DNA from: Phylloscopus collybita
Taxonomy: Eukaryota; Chordata; Aves; Passeriformes; Phylloscopidae
Assembly: GCA_027886175.1 (NCBI GenBank)
Contig: JAJNNQ010000127.1
Span: 62,001-126,000, forward strand
Length of the DNA stretch: 64,000 nucleotides
Reading direction: 5' to 3'
The notes under the pieces are model-generated. The model had not been told where the DNA came from and ran no database searches. It was given only the letters and a program-made list of their open reading frames with translations. The translations under genes and the position numbers were made by a program. Positions 24,838 to 39,400 of the stretch are shown here, piece after piece (positions within the stretch are counted from its first letter, which is position 1; the number at the start of each line of letters is the position of its first letter).

Positions 24838-27800
24838 ACAAATGAGGATATCTCCTCAATGCAATCAACCACCAGACGGAACTTTGTCTGCCCTTGTAGT
24901 GCCAAAGGCCTCCTACAAACTGACATCAGGCACGTGAGATGGAGACTTTGGTTTCCCATGGAAATGGGACAGCGTTCGTGTCTAATGATGTCTGCCTGCC
25001 ACAAGGCTTCTGCCTATTAAAATTCCAATAAAATTCTATACCATTGAAGATGTCTCTCACATGCAATCTACCACCAAATGGAAGTTTGTCTCCCCCTGTA
25101 GAGCAAAAGGCTTCCTACAAATTGACATCAAGAAGCTGGGGTGGAGACTTTGGTTTCCCATGGCAAAGGGCCACGGTTCCTGTCTAATGCTGTCTGCCTG
25201 CCACTGGGCTTATGCCTACTAAAATTACATACAAATGAGGATATCTCCCAGATGCAATATGCCACCAGTTGGAAGTTTGTCTCGTCTTGTAGTGCCAGAG
25301 GCCTCCTAGAAAATGACATCAGGAACCTGGGGTGGAGACTTTGGTTTCCCATGGAAATGGGCCACTATTCATGTCTAATTCTGTCTGCCTGCCGCTGGGA
25401 TTCTGCCTACTAAAATTCCTCTAAAATTCCATACAAATGCGAATATCTCCCAGGTGCAAACTAACACCAGATGGAAGTTTCTCTGCCCTTATGTTTCCAA
25501 AGGCCTCCTACAAACTGCCATCAGAAACTTAGGGTGGAGACTTTGGTTTCCCATGGAAAAGGACCACCGTTCCTGTCTAATGCTGTCTTCCTGGCACTGT
25601 GGTTATGACTGCTGAAGTTCCATACAAATGAGGATATCTCCCAGATGCAATATGCCACCAGATGGAAGTTTGTCTGCTCTTGCAGTGCCAAAGGCCTCCT
25701 TTATACTGACATTCGGAACCTGGCGTGGAGACTTTGGTTTCCTATGGAAAAGGCCCCACCGTTCATGTTTAATGCTCTCTGTCTGCAACTGGGCTTCTGA
25801 GTACTAAAATACCACTAAAATTCCATACAAATAAGGACATCTACGAGGTGCGATCCGCCACTAGATGGAGGTTTGTCTGCCCTTGTAGTGCCAAAGGCCT
25901 CCTACAAACTGACATCAGGAGCCTGGGTTGGAGACTTTGTTTTCCCATGGAAAAGGGCCACCGTTCGTGTCTAATGCTGTCTGCCTGCCACTGGGCTTGT
26001 ATCTGCTGAAATTCCATACAAATGTGGATATCTTCCCGATGCAATCAACCACCAGACGGAAGTATTTCTGCCCTTGTACTGTCAATGGCCTACTAAAACC
26101 TGACATCGGGAACGTGGTGTGGAGACTTTGGTTTCCCTAGGAAAAGGACCACCGTTCCTGTCTAATGCTGTCTGCCTGGCACTGTGGTTATGACTGCTGA
26201 AGGTCCATACAAATGAGGATATCTCCCAGGAGCAATCTACCACCAGGTGGAAGTTTGTCTACCCTTGTACTGCCGAAGGCCTCCTAGTAACGGACATCAG
26301 GAACGTGGGGTGGAGACTTTGGTTTCCCATAAAAATGGGCCACCGTTCGTGTCTAATGCTGTCTGCCTGCCACTGGGGATCTTCTTAATAAAATTCCAAT
26401 AAAATTCCAGAGAAATGAGGATATCTCCCAGGTGCAATCTACCACCAGATGGAAGTTTTTCTGCCCTTGTAGTTCCAAACACCTTCTACTAATTGACATC
26501 AGGAACGTGGGGTGGAGACTTTGTTTTCCCATGGAAATGGGCCACCGTTTGTGTCTAATGCTATGTGACTGCCACTGGGATTATGCCTAGTAAAATCCCG
26601 TACAAATGAGGATATCTCCCAGATAGAGTCTACCACCAGATGAAAGTTTGTCTGCCCTTGTAATGCCAAAGGCCTCCTACAAACTGACATCAGGATTCTG
26701 GAAAGGAGGCTTTGGTTTCCCATGGAAAAGGGGCACCCTTGTTGTTTAATGCTGTCTCCTTGCCACTGGGCTTATGACTACTGAAATTACATACAAATGA
26801 GGATATCTCCCTAACAAAATTTCCCACCAGATGGAAGTTTGTCTGCCCTTTTAATGCCAAAGGCCTACTAAAAACTGACATCAGGAGCCTGGTTGGAGAC
26901 TTTGTTTTCCCATGGAAAAGGGCCACCGTTCCTCTCTAATGCTGTCTGCCTGCCACTGGGCTTCTACCTGATGAAATTCCATAAAAATGAGGATATCTCA
27001 ACGATGCAATCAACCACCAGACGGAAGTTTGTCTGCCCTTGTAGTGCCAAAGGCCTCCTAGAAACGGACATCAGGAACGAGGGGTGGAGACTTTGGTTTT
27101 CCATCAAATGGGCCATTTTTCTTGTCTAATGCTGTCTGCCTGCCACGGGGTTTCTTCCTACTAAAATTCCACTAAAACTCCATAAAAATGAGGATATCTC
27201 CCAGGTGCAATCTACAACCAGATGGAAGTTTCTCTGCCCTTATATTGGAAAACGTCTCCTACAAAGTGACATCAGCAACATGGGGTGGAGATTTTGGTTT
27301 CCCATGGAAAAGGGCCACTGTTCGTGTCTAATGCTGTCTCCCAGATACTGAGCTTATGCCTACTAAAATTCCACTAAAATTCCATACAAATGAGGATACC
27401 TCCCAGGTGCAATCTACCACCAGATGGAAGTTTGTCTGCCCTTGTAGTGTTAAAGGCTTCCTACAAATTAACATCAGGAACCTGGGGCGTAGACTTTGGT
27501 TTCCCATGGAAAAGGGCCACCGTTCGTGTCTAATGCTGTCTGCCTGGCACTGTGGTTATGACTGCTGCAGTTCCATACAAATGCTGATAAGTCCCAGGTG
27601 CAATCTACCACCAGGTGGAAGTTTGTCTGCCCTTGAAGTGCCAAAGGCCTCCTAAAAATTGACATCAGGAACGTGCTGTGGAGACTTTGTTTTCCCATGG
27701 AAATGGGCCACCCTTTTTGTCTAATGCTATGTGCCTGCCACTGGGCGTATGCCTAGTAAAATTCCATAAAAATGAGGATATCTCCCAGATGGAGTCTACC

Positions 27801-30630
27801 ACCAGATGAAAGTTTGTCTGCCCTTGTAATGCAACGGCCTCCTACAAACTGACATCAGGAACCTGGAGAGGACGCTTTGGTTTCCCATGGAAAAGGGCCA
27901 CCCTTGGTGTTTAATGCTGTCTCCTTGCCACTGACTTATGACTACTGAAATTACATACAAATGAGGATATCTCCCAGACGCAATATGCCACCAGATGGAA
28001 ATTTGTCTGCTCTTGCAGTGCCAAAGGCCTCCTTCAAACTGACATTCGGAACCTCACCTGGAGACTTTGGTTTCCTATAGAAAAGGCCCACCATTCATGT
28101 TTAATGCTGTCTGTCTGCCATTGGGCTTCTGAGTACTAAAATACCACTAAAATTCCATAAAAATGAGGATATCTCCCAGGTGCAATCTACCACCAGGTGG
28201 AAGTTTGTCAGCCCTTGCAGTGCCAAAAGCCTCCTAAAAACTGACATCAGGAACATAGGAGGGATAATTTGTTTTTCCATGGAAAGGGGCCACTGTTCGT
28301 GTCTAATGCTGTCTGCCTGCCAGTGGGCAGAAGCCTACCAAAATTCCCTACAAATGAGGATATCTCCCAGGTGCAATCTACCACCAGATGGAAGTTTGTC
28401 TGCCCTTTTTATGCCAAAGGCCTCCTACAAACTGACATCAGGAGCCTGGGTTGGAGACTTTGTTTTCCCATGGAAAAGGGCCACCGTTCGTGTCTAATGC
28501 TGTCTGCCTGCCACTGGGCTTTTACCTGCTGAAATTCCATACAAATGAGGATATCTCCCCGATGCAATCAGCCACCAGACGGAAGTTTGTTTGCCCTTGT
28601 ACTGCCAAAGGCCTCCTAAAACCTGACATCAGGAACGTGGCTTGGAGACTTTGGCTGCCCATGGGAAAAGGGCCACCGTTCATGTCTAATGCTGTCTGCC
28701 TGTCACTGGGCTTCTACCTGCTGAAGTTCCATACAAATGAGGATATCTCCCCGATGCAATCAACCACCAGACGGAAGTTTGTCTACCTTTGTAGTGTCAA
28801 AGGCCTCCTAGAAACGGACATCAGGAACGTGGGGTGGAGACTTTGGTTTCCCATAAAAATGGGCCATTGTTCGTGTCTAATGCTGTCTGCCTGCCACTGT
28901 GCTTCTTCCTACTAAAATTCCACTAAAACTCCATAGAAATGAGCATATCTCCCAGGTGCAATCTACAACCAGATGGAAGTTTCTCTGCCCTTATATTGGA
29001 AAACGCCTCCTACAAAGTGACATCAGCAACATGGGGTGGAGATTTTGGTTTCCCATGGAAAAGGGCCACTGTTCGTGTCTAATGCTGTCTGCCTGCCACT
29101 GGAGTTATGCCTACTGAAATTCCTCACAAATGAGGATATTTCCCAGATGGAATCTCCCACCAGTTGGAAGTTTGTTTGCCCTTCTAGTGCCAAAGGCCTC
29201 CTAAAAACTGACATCAGGAACCTGGGGTGGAGACTTTGGTTTCTCATGGAAATGGGCCACCGTTCGTGTCTAATAATGTCTGCCTGCCATTGGGCTTCTA
29301 CCTACGAAAATTCCACTGAAATTCCATACAAATGAAGACATCTCCCAAGTGCAGTCTACCGCCAGATATAAGTTTTTCTGCCCTTCTATTTCCAAAGGCC
29401 TTCTATAAACTGACATGAGGAGCCTGGAGTGGACACTTTGGTTTCCCATGGATATGGGCCAGCGTTCGTGTGTAAAGCAGTCTGCCTGCCGCTGGATTTC
29501 TGCCTACTTTAATACCACTGAAATTCCATAAAAATGAGGATATCTCCCAGGTGCAATCTACCACCAGATGGAAGTTTTTCTGCCCTTGTACTTCCAAAGG
29601 CCTCTTACAAACTAATATCAGGAACGTGGGGTAGAGACTTCGGTTTCCCATGGAAAAGGACCACCGTTTGTGTCTAATGCTGTCTGCCTGCCACTGGGGT
29701 TATGCCTGCTGAAATTCCTCACAAATGAGGATATCTCCCGCATGGAATCTACCACCAGTTGGAAGTTTATCTGCCCTTGTAGTGCCAAAGGCCTCCTACA
29801 AACTGACATCAGGCACGTGAGATGGAGACTTTGGTTTCCCAAGGAAATGGACCACAGTTCGTGTCTAATGCTGTCTGCGAGACACTGGGCTTATGCCGAC
29901 TAAAATTCCACTAAAATTCTATACAAATGAGGATGTCTCCCAGGTGCAATCTACCACCAGATGGAAGTTTGTCTGCCCCTGTAGAGCCAAAGGCTTCCTA
30001 CAAATTGACATCAAGAACCTGAGGCGGAGACTTTGGTTTCCCATGGAAAAGGGCCACCGTTCGCGTCTAATACTGTCTGCCTGCCACTGGGCTTATGGCT
30101 ATTAAAATTACATACAAATGAGGATATCTCCTAGATGCAATATGCCACCAATTGGAACTTTGTCTCCTCCTGTAGTGCCAGAGGCCTCCTAGAAAATGAC
30201 ATGAGGAACCTGGGGTGGAGACTTTGGTTTCCCATGGAAATGAGCCACTATTCATGTCTAATTCTGTCTACCTGCAGCTGGGATTCTGTCTACTAATATT
30301 CCACTAAAATTCCATACAAATGAGTATATCTCCCAGGTGCAATCTAACACCTGATGGAAGATTCTCTGCCCTTGTGTTTCCAAAGGCCTCCTACAAACTG
30401 CCATCAGGAACCTGGGGTGGAGACTTTGCTTTCCCATGGAAAAGGACCACCGTTCCTGTCTAATGCTGTCTGCCTGGCACTGTGGTGATGACTGCTGAAG
30501 TTCCATACAAATGAGGATATCTCCCAGGTGTAATCTACCACTGGGTGGAAGTTTTTCTGCCCCCGTAGTGCCAAAGGCCTCCTAAAAACTGACATCCCGA
30601 ACGGGGGGTGGAGACTTTTGGTTTCCCAAA
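24748..30630 (-). repeat. HOR copy 1 (- arm)
   Basis: First unit of the - arm HOR array, about 5.88 kb. It is the inverted partner of 6,660-12,710: coordinates of matching monomers sum to 37,459-37,462 up to about 28.6 kb and to 37,654-37,656 beyond. The shift of about 192 reflects one additional monomer at about 28,643-28,834 in this copy. The left boundary is set where similarity to the + HOR unit stops; boundaries are approximate to one monomer. Confidence 0.8.
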
Positions 30631-33600
30631 GAAATGCCCACCGTTCGTGTCTAATGCTGTCTGGCAGCCACTGGCCTTATGCCTACTAAAATTCCACTAA
30701 AATTCTATAGAAATGAGGTTATCTCCCAGGTGCAATCTACCACCAGATGGAAGTTTGCCTGCCCTTGTATTTCCAAAGGCCTCCTACAAACTGACATCAG
30801 GAACGTGAGGTGGAGACTTTGGTTTCCCATGGAAAAGGTCCATTGTTCGTGTCTAATGCTGTCCGCCTGCCACTGGGCTTCTTCCATCTGAAATTCCATA
30901 CAAATGAGGATATCTCCTCAATGCGATCAACCACCAGACGGAACTTTGTCTGCCCCTGTAGTGCCAAAGGCCTCCTACAAATTGACATCAAGAAGCTGGG
31001 GTGGAGACTTTGGTTTCCCATGGCAAAGGGCCACGGTTCCTGTCTAATGCTGTCTGCCTGCCACTGGGCTTATGCCTACTAAAATTACATACAAATGAGG
31101 ATATCTCCCAGATGCAATATGCCACCAGTTGGAAGTTTGTCTCGTCTTGTAGTGCCAGAGGCCTCCTAGAAAATGACATCAGGAACCTGGGGTGGAGACT
31201 TTGGTTTCCCATGGAAATGGGCCAGTATTCATGTCTAATTCTGTCTGCCTGCCGCTGGGATTCTGCCTACTAAAATTCCTCTAAAATTCCATACAAATGC
31301 GAATATCTCCCAGGTGCAAACTAACACCAGATGGATGTTTCTCTGCCCTTATGTTTCCAAAGGCCTCCTACAAACTGCCATCAGAAACCTAGGGTGGAGA
31401 CTTTGGTTTCCCATGGAAAAGGACCACCGTTCCTGTCTAATGCTGTCTGCCTGGCACTGTGGTTATGACTGCTGAAGTTCCATACAAATGAGGATATCTC
31501 CCAGATGCAATATGCCACCAGATGGAAGTTTGTCTGCTCTTGCAGTGCCAAAGGCCTCCTTTATACTGACATTCGGAACCTGGCGTGGAGACTTTGGTTT
31601 CCTATGGAAAAGGCCCACCGTTCATGTTTAATGCTCTCTGTCTGCAACTGGGCTTCTGAGTACTAAAATACCACTAAAATTCCATACAAATAAGGACATC
31701 TACGAGGTGCGATCCACCACTAGATGGAGGTTTGTCTGCCCTTGTAGTGCCAAAGGCCTCCTACAAACTGACATCAGGAGCCTGGGTTGGAGACTTTGTT
31801 TTCCCATGGAAAAGGGCCACCGTTCGTGTCTAATGCTGTCTGCCTGCCACTGGGCTTCTATCTGCTGAAATTCCATACAAATGTGGATATCTTCCCGATG
31901 CAATCAACCACCAGACGGAAGTTTTTCTGCCCTTGTACTGTCAATGGCCTACTAAAACCTGACATCGGGAACGTGGTGTGGAGACTTTGGTTTCCCTAGG
32001 AAAAGGACCACCGTTCCTGTCTAATGCTGTCTGCCTGGCACTGTGGTTATGACTGCTGAAGGTCCATACAAATGAGGATATCTCCCAGGAGCAATCTACC
32101 ACCAGGTGGAAGTTTGTCTACCCTTGTACTGCCGAAGGCCTCCTAGTAACGGACATCAGGAACGTGGGGTGGAGACTTTGGTTTCCCATAAAAATGGGCC
32201 ACCGTTCGTGTCTAAAGCTGTCGGCCTGCCACTGGGGATCTTCGTAATAAAATTCCACTAAAATTCCATACAAATGAGGATATCTCCCAGGTGCAATCTA
32301 CCACCAGATGGAAGTTTTTCTGCCCTTGTAGTTCCAAACGCCTTCTACAAATTGACATCAGGAACGTGGGGTGGAGACTTTGTTTTCCCATGGAAATGGG
32401 CCACCGTTTGTGTCTAATGCTATGTGACTGCCACTGGGATTATGCCTAGTAAAATCCCGTACAAATGAGGATATCTCCCAGATAGAGTCTACCACCAGAT
32501 GAAAGTTTGTCTGCCCTTGTAATGCCAAAGGCCTCCTACAAACTGACATCAGGATTCTGGAAAGGAGGCTTTGGTTTCCCATGGAAAAGGGGCACCCTTG
32601 TTGTTTAATGCTGTCTCCTTGCCACTGGGCTTATGACTACTGAAATTACATACAAATGAGGATATCTCCCTAACAAAATTTCCCACCAGATGGAAGTTTG
32701 TCTGCCCTTTTAATGCCAAAGGCCTACTAAAAACTGACATCAGGAGCCTGGTTGGAGACTTTGTTTTCCCATGGAAAAGGGCCACCGTTCCTCTCTAATG
32801 CTGTCTGCCTGCCACTGGGCTTCTACCTGATGAAATTCCATAAAAATGAGGATATCTCAACGATGCAATCAACCACCAGACGGAAGTTTGTCTGCCCTTG
32901 TAGTGCCAAAGGCCTCCTAGAAACGGACATCAGGAACGAGGGGTGGAGACTTTGGTTTTCCATCAAATGGGCCATTTTTCTTGTCTAATGCTGTCTGCCT
33001 GCCACGGGGTTTCTTCCTACTAAAATTCCACTAAAACTCCATAAAAATGAAGATATCTCCCAGGTGCAATCTACAACCAGATGGAAGTTTCTCTGCCCTT
33101 ATATTGGAAAACGTCTCCTACAAAATGACATCAGCAACATGGGGGTGGAGACTTTTGGTTTCCCATGGAAAAGGGCCACTGTTCGTGTGTAATGCTGTCT
33201 GCCAGATACTGGGCTTATGCCTACTAAAATTCCACTAAAATTCCATACAAATGAGGATACCTCCCAGGTGCAATCTACCACCAGATGGAAGTTTGTCTGC
33301 CCTTGTAGTGTTAAAGGCTTCCTACAAATTAACATCAGGAACCTGGGGCGTAGACTTTGGTTTCCCATGGAAAAGGGCCACCGTTCGTGTGTAATGCTGT
33401 CTGCCTGGCACTGTGGTTATGACTGCTGCAGTTCCATACAAATGCTGATAAGTCCCAGGTGCAATCTACCACCAGGTGGAAGTTTGTCTGCCCTTGAAGT
33501 GCCAAAGGCCTCCTAAAAATTGACATCAGGAACGTGCTGTGGAGACTTTGTTTTCCCATGGAAATGGGCCACCCTTTTTGTCTAATGCTATGTGCCTGCC

Positions 33601-36490
33601 ACTGGGCGTATGCCTAGTAAAATTCCATAAAAATGAGGATATCTCCCAGATGGAGTCTACCACCAGATGAAAGTTTGTCTGCCCTTGTAATGCAACGGCC
33701 TCCTACAAACTGACATCAGGAACCTGGAGAGGACGCTTTGGTTTCCCATGGAAAAGGGCCACCCTTGTTGTTTAATGCTGTCTCCTTGCCACTGACTTAT
33801 GACTACTGAAATTACATAGAAATGAGGATATCTCCCAGACGCAATATGCCACCAGATGGAAATTTGTCTGCTCTTGCAGTGCCAAAGGCCTCCTTCAAAC
33901 TGACATTCGGAACCTCACCTGGAGACTTTGGTTTCCTATAGAAAAGGCCCACCATTCATGTTTAATGCTGTCTGTCTGCCATTGGGCTTCTGAGTACTAA
34001 AATACCACTAAAATTCCATAAAAATGAGGATATCTCCCAGGTGCAATCTACCACCAGGTGGAAGTTTGTCAGCCCTTGCAGTGCCAAAAGCCTCCTAAAA
34101 ACTGACATCAGGAACATAGGATGGATAATTTGTTTTTCCATGGAAAGGGGCCACTGTTCGTGTCTAATGCTGTCTGCCTGCCAGTGGGCAGAAGCCTACC
34201 AAAATTCCCTACAAATGAGGATATCTCCCAAATGCAATTTCCCACCAGATGGAAGTTTGTCTGCCCTTTTTATGCCAAAGGCCTCCTACAAACTGACATC
34301 AGGAGCCTGGGTTGGAGACTTTGTTTTCCCATGGAAAAGGGCCACCGTTCGTGTCTAATGCTGTCTGCCTGCCACTGGGCTTTTACCTGCTGAAATTCCA
34401 TACAAATGAGGATATCTCCCCGATGCAATCAGCCACCAGACGGCAGTTTGTTTGCCCTTGTACTGCCAAAGGCCTCCTAAAACCTGACATCAGGAACGTG
34501 GCTTGGAGACTTTGGCTGCCCATGGGAAAAGGGCCACCGTTCATGTCTAATGCTGTCTGCCTGCCACTGGGCTTCTACCTGCTGAAGTTCCATACAAATG
34601 AGGATATCTCCCCGATGCAATCAACCACCAGACGGAAGTTTGTCTACCTTTGTAGTGTCAAAGGCCTCCTAGAAACGGACATCAGGAACGTGGGGTGGAG
34701 ACTTTGGTTTCCCATAAAAATGGGCCATTGTTCGTGTCTAATGCTGTCTGCCTGCCACTGTGCTTCTTCCTACTAAAATTCCACTAAAACTCCATAGAAA
34801 TGAGCATATCTCCCAGGTGCAATCTACAACCAGATGGAAGTTTCTCTGCGCTTATATTGGAAAACGCCTCCTACAAAGTGACATCAGCAACATGGGGTGG
34901 AGATTTTGGTTTCCCATGGAAAAGGGCCACCGTTCGTGTCTAATGCTGTCTGCCTGCCACTGGAGTTATGCCTACTGAAATTCCTCACAAATGAGGATAT
35001 TTCCCAGATGGAATCTCCCACCAGTTGAAAGTTTGTTTGCCCTTCTAGTGCCAAAGGCCTCCTAAAAACTGACATCAGGAACCTGGGGTGGAGACTTTGG
35101 TTTCTCATGGAAATGGGCCACCGTTCGTGTCTAATAATGTCTGTCGGCCATTGGGCTTCTACCTACGAAAATTCCACTGAAATTCCATACAAATGAAGAC
35201 ATCTCCCGGGTGCAGTCTACCGCCAGATATAAGTTTTTCTGCCCTTGTATTTCCAAAGGCCTTCTATAAACTGACATGAGGAGCCTGGAGTGGAGACTTT
35301 GGTTTCCCATGGATATGGGCCAGCGTTCGTGTGTAAAGCAGTCTGCCTGCTGCTGGATTTCTGCCTACTTTAATACCACTGAAATTCCATAAAAATGAGG
35401 ATATCTCCCAGGTGCAATCTACCACCAGATGGAAGTTTTTCTGCCCTTGTACTTCCAAAGGCCTCTTACAAACTAATATCAGGAACGTGGGGTAGGGACT
35501 TCGGTTTCCCATGGAAAAGGGTCACCGTTTGTGTCTAATGCTGTCTGCCTGCCACTGGGGTTATGCCTGCTGAAATTCCTCACAAATGAGGATATCTCCC
35601 GCACGGAATCTACCACCAGTTGGAAGTTTATCTGCCCTTGTAGTGCCAAAGGCCTCCTACAAACTGACATCAGGCACGTGAGATGGAGACTTTGGTTTCC
35701 CAAGGAAATGGACCACAGTTCGTGTCTAATGCTGTCTGCGAGACACTGGGCTTATGCCGACTAAAATTCCACTAAAATTCTATACAAATGAGGATGTCTC
35801 CCAGGTGCAATCTACCACCAGATGGAAGTTTGTCTGCCCCTGTAGAGCCAAAGGCTTCCTACAAATTGACATCAAGAACCTGAGGCGGAGACTTTGGTTT
35901 CCCATGGAAAAGGGCCACCGTTCGCATCTAATACTGTCTGCCTGCCACTGGGCTTATGGCTATTAAAATTACATACAAATGAGGATATCTCCTAGATGCA
36001 ATATGCCACCAATTGGAACTTTGTCTCCTCCTGTAGTGCCAGAGGCCTCCTAGAAAATGACATGAGGAACCTGGGGTGGAGACTTTGGTTTCCCATGGAA
36101 ATGAGCCACTATTCATGTCTAATTCTGTCTACCTGCAGCTGGGATTCTGTCTACTAATATTCCACTAAAATTCCATACAAATGAGTATATCTCCCAGGTG
36201 CAATCTAACACCAGATGGAAGATTCTCTGCCCTTGTGTTTCCAAAGGCCTCCTAAACACTGCCATCAGCAACCTGGGGTGGAGACTTTGCTTTCCCATGT
36301 AAAAGGACCACCGTTCCTGTCTAATGCTGTCTGCCTGGCACTGTGGTGATGACTGCTGAAGTTCCATACAAATGAGGATATCTCCCAGGTGTAATCTACC
36401 ACTGGGTGGAAGTTTTTCTGCCCCCGTAGTGCCAAAGGCCTCCTAAAAACTGACATCCCGAACGGGGGGTGGAGACTTTTGTTTCCCAAA
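30631..36490 (-). repeat. HOR copy 2 (- arm), 5,860 bp
   Basis: Measured from the box GAAATGCCCACC at 30,631 to its next occurrence at 36,491. Near 30,960-31,000 two monomers that are separate in copies 3-5 (compare 36,840-37,050) are fused into one, a one-monomer loss specific to this copy. Confidence 0.85.
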
Positions 36491-39400
36491 GAAATGCCCA
36501 CCGTTCGTGTCTAATGCTGTCTGGCAGCCACTGGCCTTATGCCTACTAAAATTCCACTAAAATTCTATAGAAATGAGGTTATCTCCCAGATGCAATCTAC
36601 CACCAGATGGAAGTTTGCCTGCCCTTGTATTTCCAAAGGCCTCCTACAAACTGACATCAGGAACGTGAGGTGGAGACTTTGGTTTCCCATGGAAAAGGTC
36701 CATTGTTCGTGTCTAATGCTGTCTGCCTGCCACTGGGCTTCTGCCATCTGAAATTCCATACAAATGAGGATATCTCCTCAATGCAATCAACCACCAGACG
36801 GAACTTTGTCTGCCCTTGTAGTGCCAAAGGCCTCCTACAAACTGACATCAGGAACCTGGAGTGGAGACTTTGGTTTCCCATGGAAATGGGACAGCGTTCG
36901 TGTCTAATGATGTTTGCCTGCCACAAGGCTTCTGCCTATTAAAATTCCAAGAAAATTCTATACCATTGAAGATGTCTCTCACGTGCAATCTACCACCAAA
37001 TGGAAGTTTGTCTCCCCCTGTAGAGCAAAAGGCTTCCTACAAATTGACATCAAGAAGCTGTGGTGGAGACTTTGGTTTCCCATGGCAAAGGGCCACGGTT
37101 CCTGTCTAATGCTGTCTGCCTGCCACTGGGCTTATGCCTACTAAAATTACATACAAATGAGGATATCTCCCAGATGCAATATGCCACCAGTTGGAAGTTT
37201 GTCTCGTCTTGTAGTGCCAGAGGCCTCCTAGAAAATGACATCAGGAACCTGGCGTGGAGACTTTGGTTTCCTATGGAAAAGGCCCACCGTTCATGTTTAA
37301 TGCTCTCTGTCTGCAACTGGGCTTCTGAGTACTAAAATACCACTAAAATTCCATACAAATAAGGACATCTACGAGGTGCGATCCGCCACTAGATGGAGGT
37401 TTGTCTGCCCTTGTAGTGCCAAAGGCCTCCTACAAACTGACATCAGGAGCCTGGGTTGGAGACTTTGTTTTCCCATGGAAAAGGGCCACCGTTCGTGTCT
37501 AATGCTGTCTGCCTGCCACTGGGCTTCTATCTGCTGAAATTCCATACAAATGTGGATATCTTCCCGATGCAATCAACCACCAGATGGAAGTTTTTCTGCC
37601 CTTGTACTGTCAATGGCCTACTAAAACCTGACATCGGGAACGTGGTGTGGAGACTTTGGTTTCCCTAGGAAAAGGACCACCGTTCCTGTCTAATGCTGTC
37701 TGCCTGGCACTGTGGTTATGACTGCTGAAGGTCCATACAAATGAGGATATCTCCCAGGAGCAATCTACCACCAGGTGGAAGTTTGTCTACCCTTGTACTG
37801 CCGAAGGCCTCCTAGTAACGGACATCAGGAACGTGGGGTGGAGACTTTGGTTTCCCATAAAAATGGGCCACCGTTCGTGTCTAAAGCTTTCTGCCTGCCA
37901 CTGGGGATCTTCGTAATAAAATTCCAATAAAATTCCAGAGAAATGAGGATATCTCCCAGGTGCAATCTACCACCAGATGGAAGTTTTTCTGCCCTTGTAG
38001 TTCCAAACGCCTTCTACTAATTGACATCAGGAACGTGGGGTGGAGACTTTGTTTTCCCATGGAAATGGGCCACCGTTTGTGTCTAATGCTATGTGACTGC
38101 CACTGGGATTATGCCTAGTAAAATCCCGTACAAATGAGGATATCTCCCAGATAGAGTCTACCACCAGATGAAAGTTTGTCTGCCCTTGTAATGCCAAAGG
38201 CCTCCTACAAACTGACATCAGGATTCTGGAAAGGAGGCTTTGGTTTCCCATGGAAAAGGGGCACCCTTGTTGTTTAATGCTGTCTCCTTGCCACTGGGCT
38301 TATGACTACTGAAATTACATACAAATGAGGATATCTCCCTAACAAAATTTCCCACCAGATGGAAGTTTGTCTGCCCTTTTAATGCCAAAGGCCTACTAAA
38401 GACTGACATCAGGAGCCTGGTTGGAGACTTTGTTTTCCCATGGAAAATGGCCACCGTTCTCTCTAATGCTGTCTGCCTGCCACTGGGCTTCTACCTGATG
38501 AAATTCCATAAAAATAAGGATATCTCAACGATGCAATCAACCACCAGACGGAAGTTTGTCTGCCCTTGTAGTGCCAAAGGCCTCCTAGAAACGGACATCA
38601 GGAACGAGGGGTGGAGACTTTGGTTTTCCATCAAATGGGCCATTTTTCTTGTCTAATGCTGTCTGCCTGCCACGGGGTTTCTTCCTACTAAAATTCCACT
38701 AAAACTCCATAAAAATGAGGATATCTCCCAGGTGCAATCTACAACCAGATGGAAGTTTCTCTGCCCTTATATTGGAAAACGTCTCCTACAAAGTGACATC
38801 AGCAACATGGGGTGGAGATTTTGGTTTCCCATGGAAAAGGGCCACTGTTCGTGTGTAATGCTGTCTGCCAGATACTGGGCTTATGCCTACTAAAATTCCA
38901 CTAAAATTCCATACAAATGAGGATACCTCCCAGGTGCAATCTACCACCAGGTGGAAGTTTGTCTGCCCTTGAAGTGCCAAAGGCCTCCTAAAAATTGACA
39001 TCAGGAACGTGCGGTGGAGACTTTGTTTTCCCATGGAAATGGGCCACCCTTTTTGTCTAATGCTATGTGCCTGCCACTGGGCGTATGCCTAGTAAAATTC
39101 CATAAAAATGAGGATATCTCCCAGATGGAGTCTACCACCAGTTGAAAGTTTGTCTGCCCTTGTAATGCAACGGCCTCCTACAAACTGACATCAGGAACCT
39201 GGAGAGGACGCTTTGGTTTCCCATGGAAAAGGGCCACCCTTGGTGTTTAATGCTGTCTCCTTGCCACTGACTTATGACTACTGAAATTACATACAAATGA
39301 GGATATCTCCCAGACGCAATATGCCACCAGATGGAAATTTGTCTGCTCTTGCAGTGCCAAAGGCCTCCTTCAAACTGACATTCGGAACCTCACCTGGAGA

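Noticed and set aside
28451..28915. 154-codon frame repeated at 34,312, 39,787 and 57,411
   Set aside because: The longer length comes from a one-base insertion in one monomer (GCCCATGGGAAAAGG) that keeps two monomers in the same frame. The recurrences are HOR copies, not conserved proteins.
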